DNA of 64,000 nucleotides from positions 124,001-188,000 of the forward strand of contig LLCB01000067.1 in NCBI GenBank assembly GCA_001414345.1, read 5' to 3'. Of this stretch, positions 51,212 to 63,179 are shown one piece after another (positions within the stretch are counted from its first letter, which is position 1; every line of letters begins with the position of its first letter). Origin of the DNA: Hymenoscyphus infarciens. Its lineage: Eukaryota > Ascomycota > Leotiomycetes > Helotiales > Helotiaceae. Under the pieces are notes generated by a model. That model saw only the letters and a program-made list of their open reading frames with translations. It made no database searches and was not told the DNA's origin. The position numbers and the translations under genes are program-made.

Positions 51212-52097
51212 ATGCAGGCAGAGGAAGAACCAGAAGCCCGCCTGGCAGCCTCATTCCCAGCACCCCCTCCCTTCTGGCAATCATTTACAGAAGAGAACCT
51301 AACCCTCATATCCTCCCTCCGGACCGCACAATCAGGAGACTCCGCAAAGGCCCTAGACCCCTCAACAACGTTGCCCCCGCGATTACTAGACCTCCCTTCT
51401 GAATTGCGATATCTACAACCACCCGAACCGCCGACAGAAGGGATTTATAGATGTTTTGGGGATGTGTGGAATGTATGAACTCTTTGCAGATGGACAGAAC
51501 GGGGGAGATGTGCTAATGGAATCATAATATAGTTGAATAATCCTCTTCCGTCCTTGGAAGAAGGAGGAATCCAACAACTCTACACTCCACCCTCCTCCCC
51601 CACCAATAATGGGAAACACTCCGATCGCGCGTTCATCCTTAAGAAACTTGCGAAGTCTCTCCTTCTGAATTTCCTCGAATTAGTAGGGATAATGAGTCTC
51701 AATCCTGAGCACGTTCGTCCCCCTCCTCCCATACCCCTTCCTGGCCCTTCCCTTTTCTTTCCCCGCCATCTCAATCCAATCCAGTCACTCACACCATATC
51801 ATCCAGTACGCCGATAAAATCCAAGATCTCCGAACCCTATTCATAAACTTCCACCATCTACTCAACGAATACCGCCCCCACCAAGCTCGAGAGAGTTTAA
51901 TCCTGATGATGCAGGAACAACTGGAGAGGTCCAAGGCGGAAACAAAGGGGATTATGGATATGAAAGAGAAGGTTGAGGGGATTTTGGAGGGGCTGGGGAA
52001 GGCGGAGATTGGCAGGGAAGAGAAGGAGGGTGGGGATGTGAGTATGAAGGAGAAGGACAGTGATGTTTGGGAAGAGCTGGAGAGGGAATTTAGTTGA
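51212..52097 (+). CDS. med7: Mediator complex subunit 7
   Basis: Exons 51212-51472, 51533-51712 and 51807-52097; 243 aa. Med7 forms the middle-module hinge with Med21 and Med31 and contacts RNA polymerase II. Family features: [18 protein letters not shown] start (here [14 protein letters not shown]), [24 protein letters not shown], then [57 protein letters not shown]. The last is continuous only after removing the 94-bp second intron (GTTCGT donor). The C-terminal coiled coil ends in a Glu-rich tail. It is the second Mediator subunit in the window. Confidence 0.95.
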
Positions 52098-53386
52098 GGC
52101 ACCTAAAGCAGAGGGCGTTGTCTCAGAGTGGAGCAATATGATCTAGTTCACGAACCTGCCATGGTTCATACCAAACAGTTGATGTATGTTTTGTCATTCT
52201 CAATATCTCATAGATCCACCGCCCCAAATGAAAGAGTGTAATATCATCCATCATCATCCATAAACCCACCACCCAAATCATCTCCGCAACTCCAAATCCG
52301 CAAACGCATCTCAATCAAGCACTGGATATAGCTTCATTTCATCCCCCAAAACGCCTTTCCTCGTAATATCCCACCACCACCCTTTATCCTCTGCCTTCCC
52401 ATAATTCTCCATCCTTCCCATTCCCACTTTCTCCCTTAATATCCTCCCTGTGCAGTTGTGATCCCCAACCTGACCTACATGACGGTACAAGGAATAGGAA
52501 TACAACAACAGTCAATCCCATCACACTCAAAACACTTTGTCTTTCCCGTGGCACCGCTCTCGGGCTTGACGATGGAGGAGATTGTTGAGGCTGCGGCGGA
52601 ACCCGGGCCATTGCGGTTTACGAGGGTGGAGGAGGAGGAGGTGCACATTTTGGGTTTTGGTTTTGGGAGGTTGTTCTGGGAGAGGGTGTGTTAGGTTGGT
52701 GGTTTTTTTTGGTGAGGGGAGGGAAGGAGGAGGGGTGGAGGGACGTAGCTACTTACAGTTAGATTTTTGTTGAAACGGAAGTGGTTGTTGAGTTAATAGA
52801 TTGAGGAAGTTGCGTTTTGGATTGTGGTTTACTTTCTTCACTGAGGAGGCTATGGCTATGCGGTGTGATGTTAGTAAGTTTTCACGAGGAACTATCTTAT
52901 GCTGGGTTTCGTTTCTCGCTCGTCGTTGTGATTGTCCTCTTCAGAAAGGTGGCAGAGAGAGGAGAGAGGTATTTCATACTTACAAGCGATTGAGGTGGAT
53001 GGTAGTTAAGGAGAGAGGAAGCTGAAGTGAATTGGAGTGGCGGTTAATAACTGGTTTTGGGGGAGCTGAGTTGTGGCTGTGGCTGTGGCTGTGGCTGTGG
53101 CGGAAGGTGGGGTAAGGTTGATGGGAATCACCGATTGGATTTTGACTTGAGCGCGATGCCTTCATTTTTGGGAACAAGACTTCTTTTTGGGAGAGATCTG
53201 CTTAGCTTTCATGGAAAACGCTTGGCTGCAATTGTTTTTGATTGAGTTTAGATTGCTTCGCGCCTTGATTGTCCCTTCAAATGTCGAGTTTTCTGGTCTA
53301 ATTCTTGCTTTTGTTCCCCCCGCCCTCTCCTTTTTGCAATGTTTTGCTCTTCATGCGCGCGGTCATCTTTCACAACCTCGAGAACC
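52098..53386. other. Intergenic, no supported gene
   Basis: A minus-strand frame at 52384-52611 contains a possible membrane helix (MGLTVVVFLFLVPS). Another overlapping frame ends KGWWWDITRKGVLGDEMKLYP. Together they hint at a small membrane protein, but the only joining intron would be too short (about 35 nt), so I do not call it. Also contains five TGTGGC units. Confidence 0.4.
53072..53101. repeat. TGTGGC hexamer repeat, five copies
   Basis: Perfect tandem array in the spacer downstream of the secreted-protein gene. Confidence 0.9.
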
Positions 53387-54629
53387 TCAAGCAAGACGAG
53401 GTGTTTCCGGAACCTCATCCCAGTCTGGACACTGTTCTCCTGCTCCCTTCATGGCTGTTTAGAGAGTCAGTATCAGTACTTCTTGCAACATACATCGTAC
53501 TTCCTCGACCCAGGTACTCAGGTCAAGTGCCAATCCGGGGGGGGGGGGGCATGAAAACTTACTTTGATTAAGAGAAATCGGATCATTATCATTGAATATC
53601 CAGCCTGGAAGATAGCACTTCCCCCAAGGCTGAACATTCCTCGCACTCTCATGCCAAATACTACTCGTTTGTATCAGTTAAACGCCTCGAACCCCTTCCC
53701 TAACAACTCATTTCTTTTAAAGAAAAATGAACTTACTTAGTCCCATTTACCCCCTCCCCCTTAACCCAACAATAAGTCGTCGGGTTAAAAGGATCAATCT
53801 CCACACTCTCACACGCAGTACTAGGACACCTATAACAATTCGTCGTATACGGGAAAACTTTCTCCTCGCTACCCAACGGATTCCAAGCCGCCAGTTTACT
53901 TCCATCAACAATTTTATATGGCCTCACTGGTCCGCACCATGGCAGTAAATCCTCAATTATTATTTCTGGGGAGGAGGGATCATCGCCTTCGATGAGATAG
54001 TCTTCGAAAATATAACAACCAGAAGTAGTCTTCAACATCATCGGGTCCCGACGATCGCCGTAGTCATCTATTGTGTCGTTTTGGAAGCAGAAGAAGGTGA
54101 GGGGGGTGTTGGAGTAGGAGCCTGGGACTTCGTTTAGGGCGTTGGAGTCGGGGAATTCGTGGCAGGATGTGGGGGTTTCGGGTTCGGAGGTTAGGTTGAG
54201 TGTTCGTGGCCAGGTGGTGGGGTTGTAGAGGGGGGCGTGGGGGAGGATGGTGACTGCTGTGGGAGGTGGTGAGTATGCATTTTTGTTATTTATTAAGGGG
54301 GATTTGGGGGGTAAGAGATCTGAGATTTGTTTTGTCTGTATGCTCTCAGTTGGTACTTCGAGATTCTGGGACAATCATGGATATTCCTCGAGGATGTTTA
54401 GAAAAGTCAAGAATTCGGATTCTAATTTTTCTAAACATTCTCGGGGGATACCTGCAGTTGTCCTAGATATCTCGGGGTAGGTTTCAATGTGGCAGATGTA
54501 CTTATAAGAAACCCTCTTTCTCTTACCCTCCTTCGTCGATCTTGAGAAGCTCCTTGGTTTCGCGGAAACAACACCGAAAAAGACATCCAGACAAACCAAT
54601 GACTTCAACAGAAGCTGCGAGGAAAACAT
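53387..54629 (-). CDS. Secreted protein of unknown function
   Basis: Exons: 54527-54629, 53737-54319, 53563-53660 and 53387-53454; 283 aa, in frame throughout. An N-terminal signal peptide is visible (LLLKSLVCLDVFFGVVSA). The mature part has cysteines (SCHEF, FFCFQND, GCYIFED, PWCGP, NCYRCPSTACES, YCWVK, GKCYLPGWIF, EQCPDW) and sequons NLT, NDT and NGT, fitting an exported, disulfide-bonded glycoprotein. I do not recognise a named family. A role at the host or substrate interface is only possible. The first intron (207 bp) carries a palindrome and the last (108 bp) contains a run of about 12 G/C pairs. Exon joins were chosen by frame and splice consensus; transcript data would settle them. 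Confidence 0.7.
54379..54452. repeat. 74-bp imperfect palindrome in an intron
   Basis: Arms 54379-54416 and 54417-54452 are near mirror images: GGATATTCCTCGAGGATGTT against AACATTCTCGGGGGATACC, with TTTAGAAAA/TTTTTCTAAA inside. It lies wholly in the first intron of the secreted-protein gene. Confidence 0.75.
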
Positions 54630-55590
54630 AATTGAGAGACTGATCTTTCGTTATAGGAGTGGAAGATTGTCTCAATTGGCTATAGATCGAGTACAATCAA
54701 CAAATGCAACAAACCCAAATTCTATGGGATTCCAACATAGCAGCATCAGCTCTTAACAACACCAAACTGAAGGATTCGAATCCCAGTCACCGAATAAAGC
54801 GCTAAAACACGTGCAGGTGAAAAGACAACACGAAAATTTCCAACCAAGAAACGATCGAAAATACAGCGTACGTAAAACCCACGAGCTCGATACCCCTTCT
54901 ACTTTTATTTTGAAAGAAACTCGGTGTAAGGAAGGAAGGTACTCTGGATACAGAACATCTGCTACTCGAAGAGGCAGGAACCACCAAAGTACCCTGCGTT
55001 ACTTACATGGGGGTTGATTGGAGCGGAAAATATGTTAAGCGATGGGTCAGCTACCTATCGTGGCTATATAGCCAGTTGTACTGATCTTCTTTGCATATTC
55101 TTGCCCTATCCATTAGATGTGGAGAGTCCCAGGCTGTAGGAGGCGATTTGCTGCTTCGTAAACTGGAGTGCTGATGACTGATGTGTTGGGGGACGAAGGT
55201 TAAAAAAGGCCTGGCGCTGAATTCCAAGTGTAAACTTTTTGGCACTGACCGACATCATGGGTTTCTCCGGGGGAAAGGAAACTTTCACGAGTCGTGTTTT
55301 GGCTACTTGCATTTTCGGTGCATGAGTGTGGCCTTTTCTTTTTAGCGTGTCGGGTATTTCAAATGGTTCTAGTTATTTCAGTTCTGTTGTTTTCTCTTGA
55401 AGGTACTTTGTCTCTTCACGAGTTCTTGCTTCTCTCGTCTCTTGTCCCCTCGATCGAGCTAGCGTTGATTATCAGTGCCGTCGTGGTTGGGAATGAATGC
55501 TGGCTTCAACTAGTCCCAGTTGAACTCTCACTGTCGTGTAATTGAGACGGTTCACAATCCCACAATCCGGATGTGCTCGTACAGTCCTCG

Positions 55591-55687
55591 TACTATCCCC
55601 CCCCTTAAGTAAATGTAAACGCACGGCCGCTGTGCCATACTAAATGTCTGTGCACTCTACATTTAGTTCTGGGGGGGGGGGATAGTA
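55591..55687. repeat. Small inverted repeat ending in C/G homopolymers
   Basis: TACTATCCCCCCCC...AAGTAAATG on the left mirrors CATTTAG...GGGGGGGGATAGTA on the right, about 97 bp in total. Could be a miniature element or the terminus of the adjoining dispersed repeat. Confidence 0.65.
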
Positions 55688-55699
55688 GGAATATTCGCC

Positions 55700-55812
55700 C
55701 AATTGACAGTAAAAGTATATCACCCCTGTTTAAAGTTATAGGGCTTTTTTGCAGTCATCATAAAGTTTTGCCACCAAAATTCTGGTTTCAAGTGAGTTTG
55801 GGTTAGCGTGCT
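55700..55812. repeat. Dispersed repeat, copy 1
   Basis: About 113 bp aligns, with scattered changes, to 63888-63997: CAATTGACAGTAAAAG against CAATTCACAGTAAAAG, and GTTTCAAGTGAGTTTGGGTTAGCGT in both. On the minus strand both copies can be read as NPNSLET...KK, so the repeat was probably protein-coding. Confidence 0.8.
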
Positions 55813-56233
55813 CATTTATCCTTTTTAGGAATTGCAAGAACAGTCTGTACGTGGCTGGCTTTGTTTTCATTGGTGCGATGAAGTGTTCTGTAATTGATTT
55901 TGTCTTTCTCCTTTGCAGATTCTGCGGCATTAAGGTCTCCCTCACTGTTTTAGTTACTTGTTCATATACTGGGACTTCGTTGGCGAATAAAATTATCACA
56001 GGGACAAAAGACGATTTCTTAGAGAGCTGAGATCATGAGTTTGTGTTCGTATTTTCCGGAGAAGTCACACTCGTTACTGTTCAGTTTTTAAACCACGCTA
56101 TATTCCTTCAGTTGTAACCAAGGCTTTGTGGGCACATGTTTAGGTTTACGCTCAGCCATTTCCAAGAAGCTTCTACTATCGCCTTGGGACGCCTCAGGTC
56201 GGGACGATCAGGTGCTCTATAAACTTCCCCAGA

Positions 56234-57607
56234 ATGTTTTATTCAAATCTACGCTTTGACCCTAAACTACATAGTGCCCTGACGAGTAGATTAATACGGA
56301 TGGAATACCCTCTACTTCTGGGTTATGCACCTTTCCTGAAATTGATGAAGCTGTTAAGCTTCTCCATCGTGGCCAACCAACCAGCCATGCCCGACGCCGA
56401 TATTGGAAGGTCGAATATCAAAGACGATATCACCTTGCTCACAGTCCTTTTTTTCTGCGTAATCGCCCTTTACAATGTCCTCGAACTCCTGGTCATAATC
56501 TTCGCCACGTTCAAAAAGCGGGGTGGTCTTTACTTTTGGAGTTTCCTCGTCTCAACATTAGGAATCTCTCTCAACTCCTCGGGATATCTCGTTCGAAGTC
56601 TCCTAGTACCAGGTCAGAAGAATATTCTCTACTCGACTCTCATCGTTGTAGGATGGTGTTCCATGGTCACAGGACAATCGGTCGTCCTCTACTCCCGTCT
56701 CCACCTCGTCCTTCGAAATCCATCCAAACTCCGAGGGGTCCTCATAATGATAATAACCAACGCAATAATATGCCACATTCCAGTCACAATTCTCGTCTAT
56801 GGCGCGAATTCGGAACACCCAGCTCCCTATCTCAGTCCTTACTCGATTTATGAGAAGATTCAGGTCACGGTTTTCTTCTTGCAGGAGCTCATCATTTCGG
56901 GACTGTACATTTACCAAACTCTCCAAATCCTGAGACCGGAAGGCAATATACGAGGGAAGGCTATTCGACAAATCATGGCCCATTTGATATATGTCAACAT
57001 GCTCATCGTCGCCCTCGACATCACAATTCTGGCACTGGAATACACGGGTTTTTACGACATCCAGACAGCATATAAGAGCATGGTCTATAGTATCAAGCTA
57101 AAACTCGAATTCAGCATCCTCAACAAACTCGTCGAACTCACACAAACCGGAAGGCCCTCGAATCAAAATAGTGGTGGTGGTGTGCGAGCCGTGGGCGAAG
57201 ACTTCACAGCCGTGTGGAGCGCGAATCACGAGAGACTTCGGAGACAGAGCCGACTTATGGTTCAGCAGGTTACGGGGTATAGCGCTTTTATCAGTAGTGG
57301 GGGCATGCAAGAGAAGAGGGAGCAGGCGAATTGTCCGGAGGATACTATTGTGGTTTCTAGGACGGTGGTGGCGGTTCATAGTGATGGGGTTTCGACGAGG
57401 GAGGAGAAGGAGTTGGAGGGATTGGATGTGAAGGAGGTGGTGGAAACGGAGTCTACTTCGTGGAGAGGAGAGGGAAAGGATGTGGAGATGGAAGGTGAGA
57501 AAGGATGGAAGAAGAAACCGAGTTTGAGTACGCAGTCTAGTTTTACTCAATATGTGAAGGAGCGCTCGTTTTTGTCTTCGTCGCCGGCCGCGTCGAGGAA
57601 TCCTTAG
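56234..57607 (+). CDS. Seven-helix membrane protein, DUF7703-like
   Basis: Single exon, up to 457 aa. About seven hydrophobic helices lie between residues 65 and 310, including TLLTVLFFCVIALYNVLELLVIIF, GLYFWSFLVSTLGISLNSSGY, and VVGWCSMVTGQSVVLYSRLHLVLRNP. This arrangement, with the LYSRLHLV signature, matches a large family of fungal integral membrane proteins of unknown role (DUF7703 type, receptor-like in topology). The last 150 residues are hydrophilic, with Ser/Glu/Lys-rich segments. The start is uncertain: 56234 is the first ATG, but the second candidate at 56387 (MPDADIGRSN) has a better context (GCCATG) and begins the homologous part. Confidence 0.8.
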   Translation: MFYSNLRFDPKLHSALTSRLIRMEYPLLLGYAPFLKLMKLLSFSIVANQPAMPDADIGRSNIKDDITLLTVLFFCVIALYNVLELLVIIFATFKKRGGLYFWSFLVSTLGISLNSSGYLVRSLLVPGQKNILYSTLIVVGWCSMVTGQSVVLYSRLHLVLRNPSKLRGVLIMIITNAIICHIPVTILVYGANSEHPAPYLSPYSIYEKIQVTVFFLQELIISGLYIYQTLQILRPEGNIRGKAIRQIMAHLIYVNMLIVALDITILALEYTGFYDIQTAYKSMVYSIKLKLEFSILNKLVELTQTGRPSNQNSGGGVRAVGEDFTAVWSANHERLRRQSRLMVQQVTGYSAFISSGGMQEKREQANCPEDTIVVSRTVVAVHSDGVSTREEKELEGLDVKEVVETESTSWRGEGKDVEMEGEKGWKKKPSLSTQSSFTQYVKERSFLSSSPAASRNP

Positions 57608-59249
57608 GTTCGGGTTGGGTCTTATGTTAATTGGGTAGGGGAATTGGAAGAGATGGGGCCTGAATGAATAGAATTGGGAGTTTTCATGAGAGTGTTGCCG
57701 ATTTTAGTCACGGGTTTTATTTTTTAACTAGATGCTAATCATGGATTGAACTGATGCGTCCAAAACTCTTGTTACAGCTTGTGTTAAAATGACATTGTCC
57801 AATTTCGAGGAGGTACGCTGAACACCTGAAGCCAGAATTGTGACTGCGAGATGATAGGACTGGAAATTTCGGGATTCGATCTCTTGAAAATAATTTTCTA
57901 AGGCAAAGGATCGAGAAGGGAGAACGTTGAAGTAGAGCGAGAGTAAAATAGTTGTGCAAACACCTTGAGAATACACTTAACCGATCCTCGTTAAAGACGA
58001 ACATGTGCTCAAAAGAAGCTGGCTATTGCAAAAAGAGCTATTTTACCGGGGAAGGGGGTCTAGAATACCGTCAATGAGAAGAAATGACGTGAATTACATC
58101 GTCAGCCAACACATACAGTCCAAACTCAAACCAACCTGCCGGTACCACAAGTCAACCCTCCTCTCGATCGCACCTGAACCGCGACACAACTTCCTCGTCA
58201 CCATCAGACGACACCATCCATCCTCAATCCCATCATAAAAGCACGATGAAAAACATTTCGATCAAAACTTCCCAAGACCACCAAGAAAAAAGGCAGGTGT
58301 CACCAATGTTTCGTTTCAAGCCTCCTCGCTTCCACTTCTCCACGCCCTACGTACCCACTAACTGCCAAGCTTAAATCTCAAACAAGCCAAGTCCCCACTT
58401 GATTTAAACTTAGTTGCTCGCATGAAAACGTGTTACTTATGAACCGAACCAGGGGACTGGAAGCTGGCTAGGCTTCAGGTACCGGCGCTAGCAGGGAAAG
58501 ACCTTCACAATTTGTCATGGCGTGGAAGGTGCTGGGAAGGCTTGGGTTTTGCGGAGGAAAGGAGGGGGACGGTAAGCTTGATTTGACGACCAGTTGACGA
58601 ATTTTGCTTCTTATGCGCAGAAGTGTCTTACGGTTTTTGTTGGGTATTTGATGGCGGTGGTGAGGAATGAGTTCTTGGTGACATTGAGAGTGGAGGCAGA
58701 ATGAAGGTGCGAGTTTTGACTAGTGATACCTGTGAGCCAGGAGGACGATGACAGTCGGAATGAAAGACTTGGACTATATAAAATAAAACGAACGCCAAAG
58801 TGCAAACAAAATGAGAGGCAGGTATTGTAGTTTTTGTGTTATGGTTTCCAGTCGCGAGAAAATCAGCAGCAGCAGGCGAGCTAGCGAGTAGAAAGCACCA
58901 CAGAAAAAATCAGACCCCATCATGTATAATAATACAACTAGCATTCATTATTAATACAGTTTACAGGGGTATAATTAATATAGGCACCGCACTTCATTCT
59001 TTGTAAACATTCGAACCAAAAACTCCTGTCGTTAAGCTGCATGGGCCAGAAATAATGAGCGTGGCCTGCTCTCTCTGAACCCAACCCCGTATGTATGTTT
59101 CGAGGATAGACATGTTCGTTAAATTTGTGTTTCGGACGCACTGATTTTTAAGGGATTTGTAGGTGGATCGAAAGGATAGGAGGACCTCGTGGGGATTAAG
59201 TGGGCGAATAGCGTTTGTTTGTTGTAAGAAAAAGGTTGATGATTTCGAT
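57608..59249. other. Convergent intergenic spacer, no supported gene
   Basis: 1.6 kb between two convergent genes; 3' regions of both. Frames below 90 codons without motifs and no clear repeats. Confidence 0.5.
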
Positions 59250-60844
59250 TTATGCGAATGCACCGACAATGGACATGCCAGCGGCTGTAGGTTTTCGTTA
59301 GTTTTTTGTTCAACATTAGATGGAGAAATTGTAACTTACCACCCAAGAGAATGTAGGTAAATGCCTGGATCTTCATTTTCTTTGTCAAAATATGTTGAGC
59401 TTCGTCGGAAAGGAAATCCTCGGCAAGCAGGTCGACTGTTGCTGCGAAAATAAGAAGGCCAGACGATATAGCATTGAAAACTCCAACAATGATAAGCGCA
59501 AAAGCACTGGAAGGATCGTAAGTGTTTCTGGTGATAAGACCGATAGCCTGGCCAATTGGCGCAGTAGTGCCGAAAGCACAAACCAATACCCAAGGCTTCG
59601 CAGCACCTTTTGAATATGGAACAGCCGCAATACGACTTCCAAGACCAAGACCCTCGAAGAATTGATGGAACAAGATGGCGATGAGGAGGATAATGAAACC
59701 ATCGGTGGTAATTGAGACCGTCATACCGACGAAGACAGAGTGGAACAGAATACCTCCCTCCAAAAGTGTGATGTTCAAGTTCATCTTTCTGAATGTTGCA
59801 TCGTCAATGTCTGGATCAGCAGAGAGTTTGTTGTTATTTATCTTAGCGACAGGTAGAATGGGCTCCTGGTATTGGATTTGAGGGGCCGCAACTGGCATGC
59901 TTCGCTCGGCTACCATGGAAATCGCCTTTTTTAGCTCTTCACGTTGTCGAATATAACTGGCAAAGAAAGCTTGAAACCATGGGGGCATCTCAGCTTGAGA
60001 ACCATATTGATTGATGTCTGTGGAATAACTATCCGGGCGTCCATTATCATCGACTTCGTACTCTCTGGTACTTTTTGTGAGTGAAAATTCAATCAATTGA
60101 GGATAGGTCATTTACCTTGCGAAGGAGATGTCTTTCTCATCAGGATAGTTATCATCCTTCCCTGAAACTGGCCGTTGGTTGCGGTAGGTTGGTGGCGTAG
60201 CGGAGAAACCGGGAAGTGCGCCTTGCGATGAAAGACCCTCACCTGTGTGGCCACCGTGAGAGTGACCACCGGTTTTTCCCTTGAGATATACTTCAATGAA
60301 GAAAAGAGAAAAGAGTGAAGCCATCATGATAACACCTGGCATAGCTGGGTAATCTTTGATCAAAAGATCGGGAAGACATGGGTCATTAAGGGATTGGAAT
60401 GCCGTTGGGATCAGCTGGGGTTGGTTAGTGAGAGAATCTTTGTACAGTGTACTAGTTACGTACATGTACGAAAGCCGTTGCAATCAAAACACCGGTACCA
60501 AAATGTTTACAAGCAAAGAAAATTTTTGGTGGAATTTTCATCCAGCTAACTCTCTTTGCGACTACCGGGAAACCAGCACCTTATATAATTAGCTAAATTA
60601 TCAATGAATGATCATAATAACTTACCTGCGATACTGAACAGTAGTACAAGAACTGATAAAGTGTTAGCAATGTGTACTTGATGGATACCCCAACTGGCCA
60701 AGTGAACTTACACAGAGCGGCTACATGCAGAGGGAGATCGTAAGTAGCTGCGTTCGCACCACCTCCGCCACACTTAGGCTTCTCGGTAATAGCTCCTGCC
60801 ATCGACCCCATATCCGCCATTCCAGCCATATCTGTTGAAGACAT
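59250..60844 (-). CDS. ZIP-family zinc transporter (Zrt2-like)
   Basis: Exons: 60712-60844, 60626-60652 (27-nt microexon), 60464-60579, 60116-60414, 59340-60064 and 59250-59284; 444 aa. Imports Zn2+ (possibly Fe2+) across the plasma membrane. Signatures: GTGVLIATAFVHLIPTAF (helix with the metal-ligating His), a His-rich loop (GGHSHGGHTGE), and ILFHQFFEGLGLGSRIA (helix IV/V region). The C-terminus LLGAAGMSIVGAFA is restored by the last splice. The N-terminus is Met/Cys-rich (MSSTDMAGMADMGSMAG). The true ATG is 60844; upstream codons are not ATG. The fifth exon has two in-frame acceptors six bases apart (60064 or 60070). Confidence 0.93.
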
Positions 60845-63179
60845 TGTAAAGAAAGAGAGACAAGTGAGCCTGCCCACTTGAAAATATCAAAAGGCAAAAA
60901 AATCACAAAGCACAGCTTCGCTAGAATAGAATGTAATGTAGGAAAACGAAGAACCACACAGAGGTGAAGAACCAAGACCAATTATCTGGGGAGACGCCAC
61001 ATATATAAAAGCAGCGATATATTTGAGACAATGTTATGCTCTCCCAGTCATCGAAACATGGACTATGGACGGTGATACTGGGTTAAGTCTCGGCATTTTT
61101 GCCTTACCCTATCCCAAACCGGAGTCCACGTTGTCACTGGAAAGACCTGACAGACGCCAGTCACCGTGCAAAAGGGTAAAGATGGGCACAACTTTCTACT
61201 TGCTACTGCCTAGTTTTAACAAAGTGCCAAAAGGAGCTCGACATGGGGGCAACCTGGCCATAACATTGTGTAAGTCGAACCGATTCTCTTGCACTTGCCT
61301 TTTGAAGAACGTCTCAACGATTTCAGTCAAAGATGATATAGCATACCTTGGTAGGGCCTCACTTGGCGTACCATGCGAAACTAGTACCTCCATTTGGAAG
61401 TCAATTGAGCCTCTACGCTAAACTTGAAATAGCAATTGTGATCTTACACCCAATGATGTGATGCCATCGGAGAAATATATCGGAGCCGCGCCAGGTTCAT
61501 GAATTAGGAAAGTAGACAGCAATTCTTCTGATCATGCCCATACTACAAGGCTCCCACAACAGGCAATTTGATCTTCTTCAAAAGCAACAACGGCTACAGA
61601 TCAGCCGAGTACTGTATACATAAGCGCCTAAGGTCACGAAGCTTGGCGAGCGAAGCATTTTCCCCAGTGGGCTGTTGAGGGCAAGCGTGAGACCAAAGAT
61701 ATCAAATAGCTGGGCAGGGCTGGCTGTTCGAAACCCCCGTAATCCACAGATTGCTCGGATGATCCGATGGGACGACTGAGACTGAGTCATATTTATTCTG
61801 ATATTGCGATAGGTGCCAGTCGTACGAACTCGGCGATAACGCCAAGAATATCAGTGTATCAAGCCGTTGTTCCCTGACTTCCATACATTTGCAATTAGAC
61901 CATATTGGTGCCGTATTGCAGTCGTGTATGTACCATGAGCGTATACTAGGTCCATTGTACTTGAGAGGGTGAGAGGTATTGTAACGTACTCGTGAGAGAA
62001 AACATGAGTGTTTGCAGCGTTTCCAGGAGTCTCGACCACCGTCACAATATGGATCACTAAGCCTCAAAAAGGTAAAAAACGGTGGGGAAAAGTTAGTGTA
62101 CTGTACTACATCAATGGCCATAAATAGCCATTGTGGAAGCATATACCCAGCACATGCTTTGAGACTAGTGTCAAGACTTGGTGAGGGAAGGAAGGTTCAT
62201 TTCCATTATAAGTACCAGAGAGGCTTAAAACTGTATTTTCGGGCTCTGTTTCTGCTAGAATTCGATGTGAGAGAACGTCGTTGAGAAAAACGCTGCACTG
62301 CGAGGCATGCCCTTGCGGCCAATGCCATGAGGTGAGAATAAGAATATCAAGTTAACGACGTCGGCGATCGGTGGGGGCAGTTTGAGAATTGCTTATAAAA
62401 AACAATGGTCACTGGCCATCTGCGAGGCCGCGTAATGGCAGATGCATAAAATAAAGTTAGAAAACAAACTGACTGATGGAGCGGCAGACAGCGATATGGA
62501 TACTGTGGGGAAGTGGGCGAGGAAGCTTGAGCCTCGTCGTCGATGCGAGGTGCCCAGGTGCAGGTGAGTTTGTATGGAGGAGAGGAAGGTTTTAGAGGTG
62601 AGCTTGGCTTCTATGCGCGGCTTGGCGCCACAAGCGAACAGGCGAATAAGAGGAGCCTATCTCGACCTCGGTACCGCCATTTTGAGATGAAAACAAAACA
62701 CAACACCATAGGCTAGTAAGTAACAAGCATCCCCATCGGACTATTTTTTTTTTTTTTTACGCAGTGCTGCAAAAAAGGCCCGAGACCCTTCTTGCGCGGT
62801 TCTCGGTTCAATGCTACCGCTTTGAAGTCTTCATCGAGGTTGTTGAAACCCACCACAACCCTTGTTCCTCTCCCAATTTGCTCAATTGTTGACGGAACTT
62901 CGTCCCACCACGTCAAATTCCAGGTTTTCGCTGCGCAGAATGAGTAATGCACACGCAGATCTATTGCATCAGCTTGGACTCCCAAGACACCAACCACAGA
63001 GCCAACACCCCAACCACAGTGCCCCAAAACATATGTTGTTGCGGTGCTCTTAGTATTGTTGATGGTGGAGTTCTGTGGACATGACTAACTCTCAATCTTC
63101 GAGGGAGTCGCTTTCTATAAGTATTTTCGCAGCAGGCTTCCCAAATCAGCATTAAGTCTGAGTCACGGCATTGTTACGA
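60845..63179. other. 2.3-kb intergenic region, no supported gene
   Basis: Upstream region of the ZIP gene (-) and of the CDF remnant (+). Frames up to 146 codons (minus, 61702-62142) show no motif. A T12 run lies at 62746-62759. I found no exons for the expected N-terminal cytosolic part of the CDF gene here. Confidence 0.45.

Larger units (their letters stand above)
54630..56233. other. Intergenic region with hairpin and dispersed repeat
   Basis: Divergent spacer between the secreted-protein gene and the DUF7703-type gene. Holds a G/C-tract inverted repeat (55591-55687) and a repeat shared with the window end (55700-55812). Continuing from it is an 87-codon minus-strand frame (55736-55999) that reads like the end of a larger protein (ANPNSLETRILVAKLYDDCKKAL). 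No complete gene. Confidence 0.5.

Noticed and set aside
52311..52611. Possible small membrane protein on the minus strand
   Set aside because: Two overlapping frames would need a 35-nt intron, shorter than any credible fungal intron.
54770..54800. GGATTCGAATCC, resembling a tRNA T-loop
   Set aside because: The flanking bases do not pair as a T stem on either strand and no cloverleaf follows.
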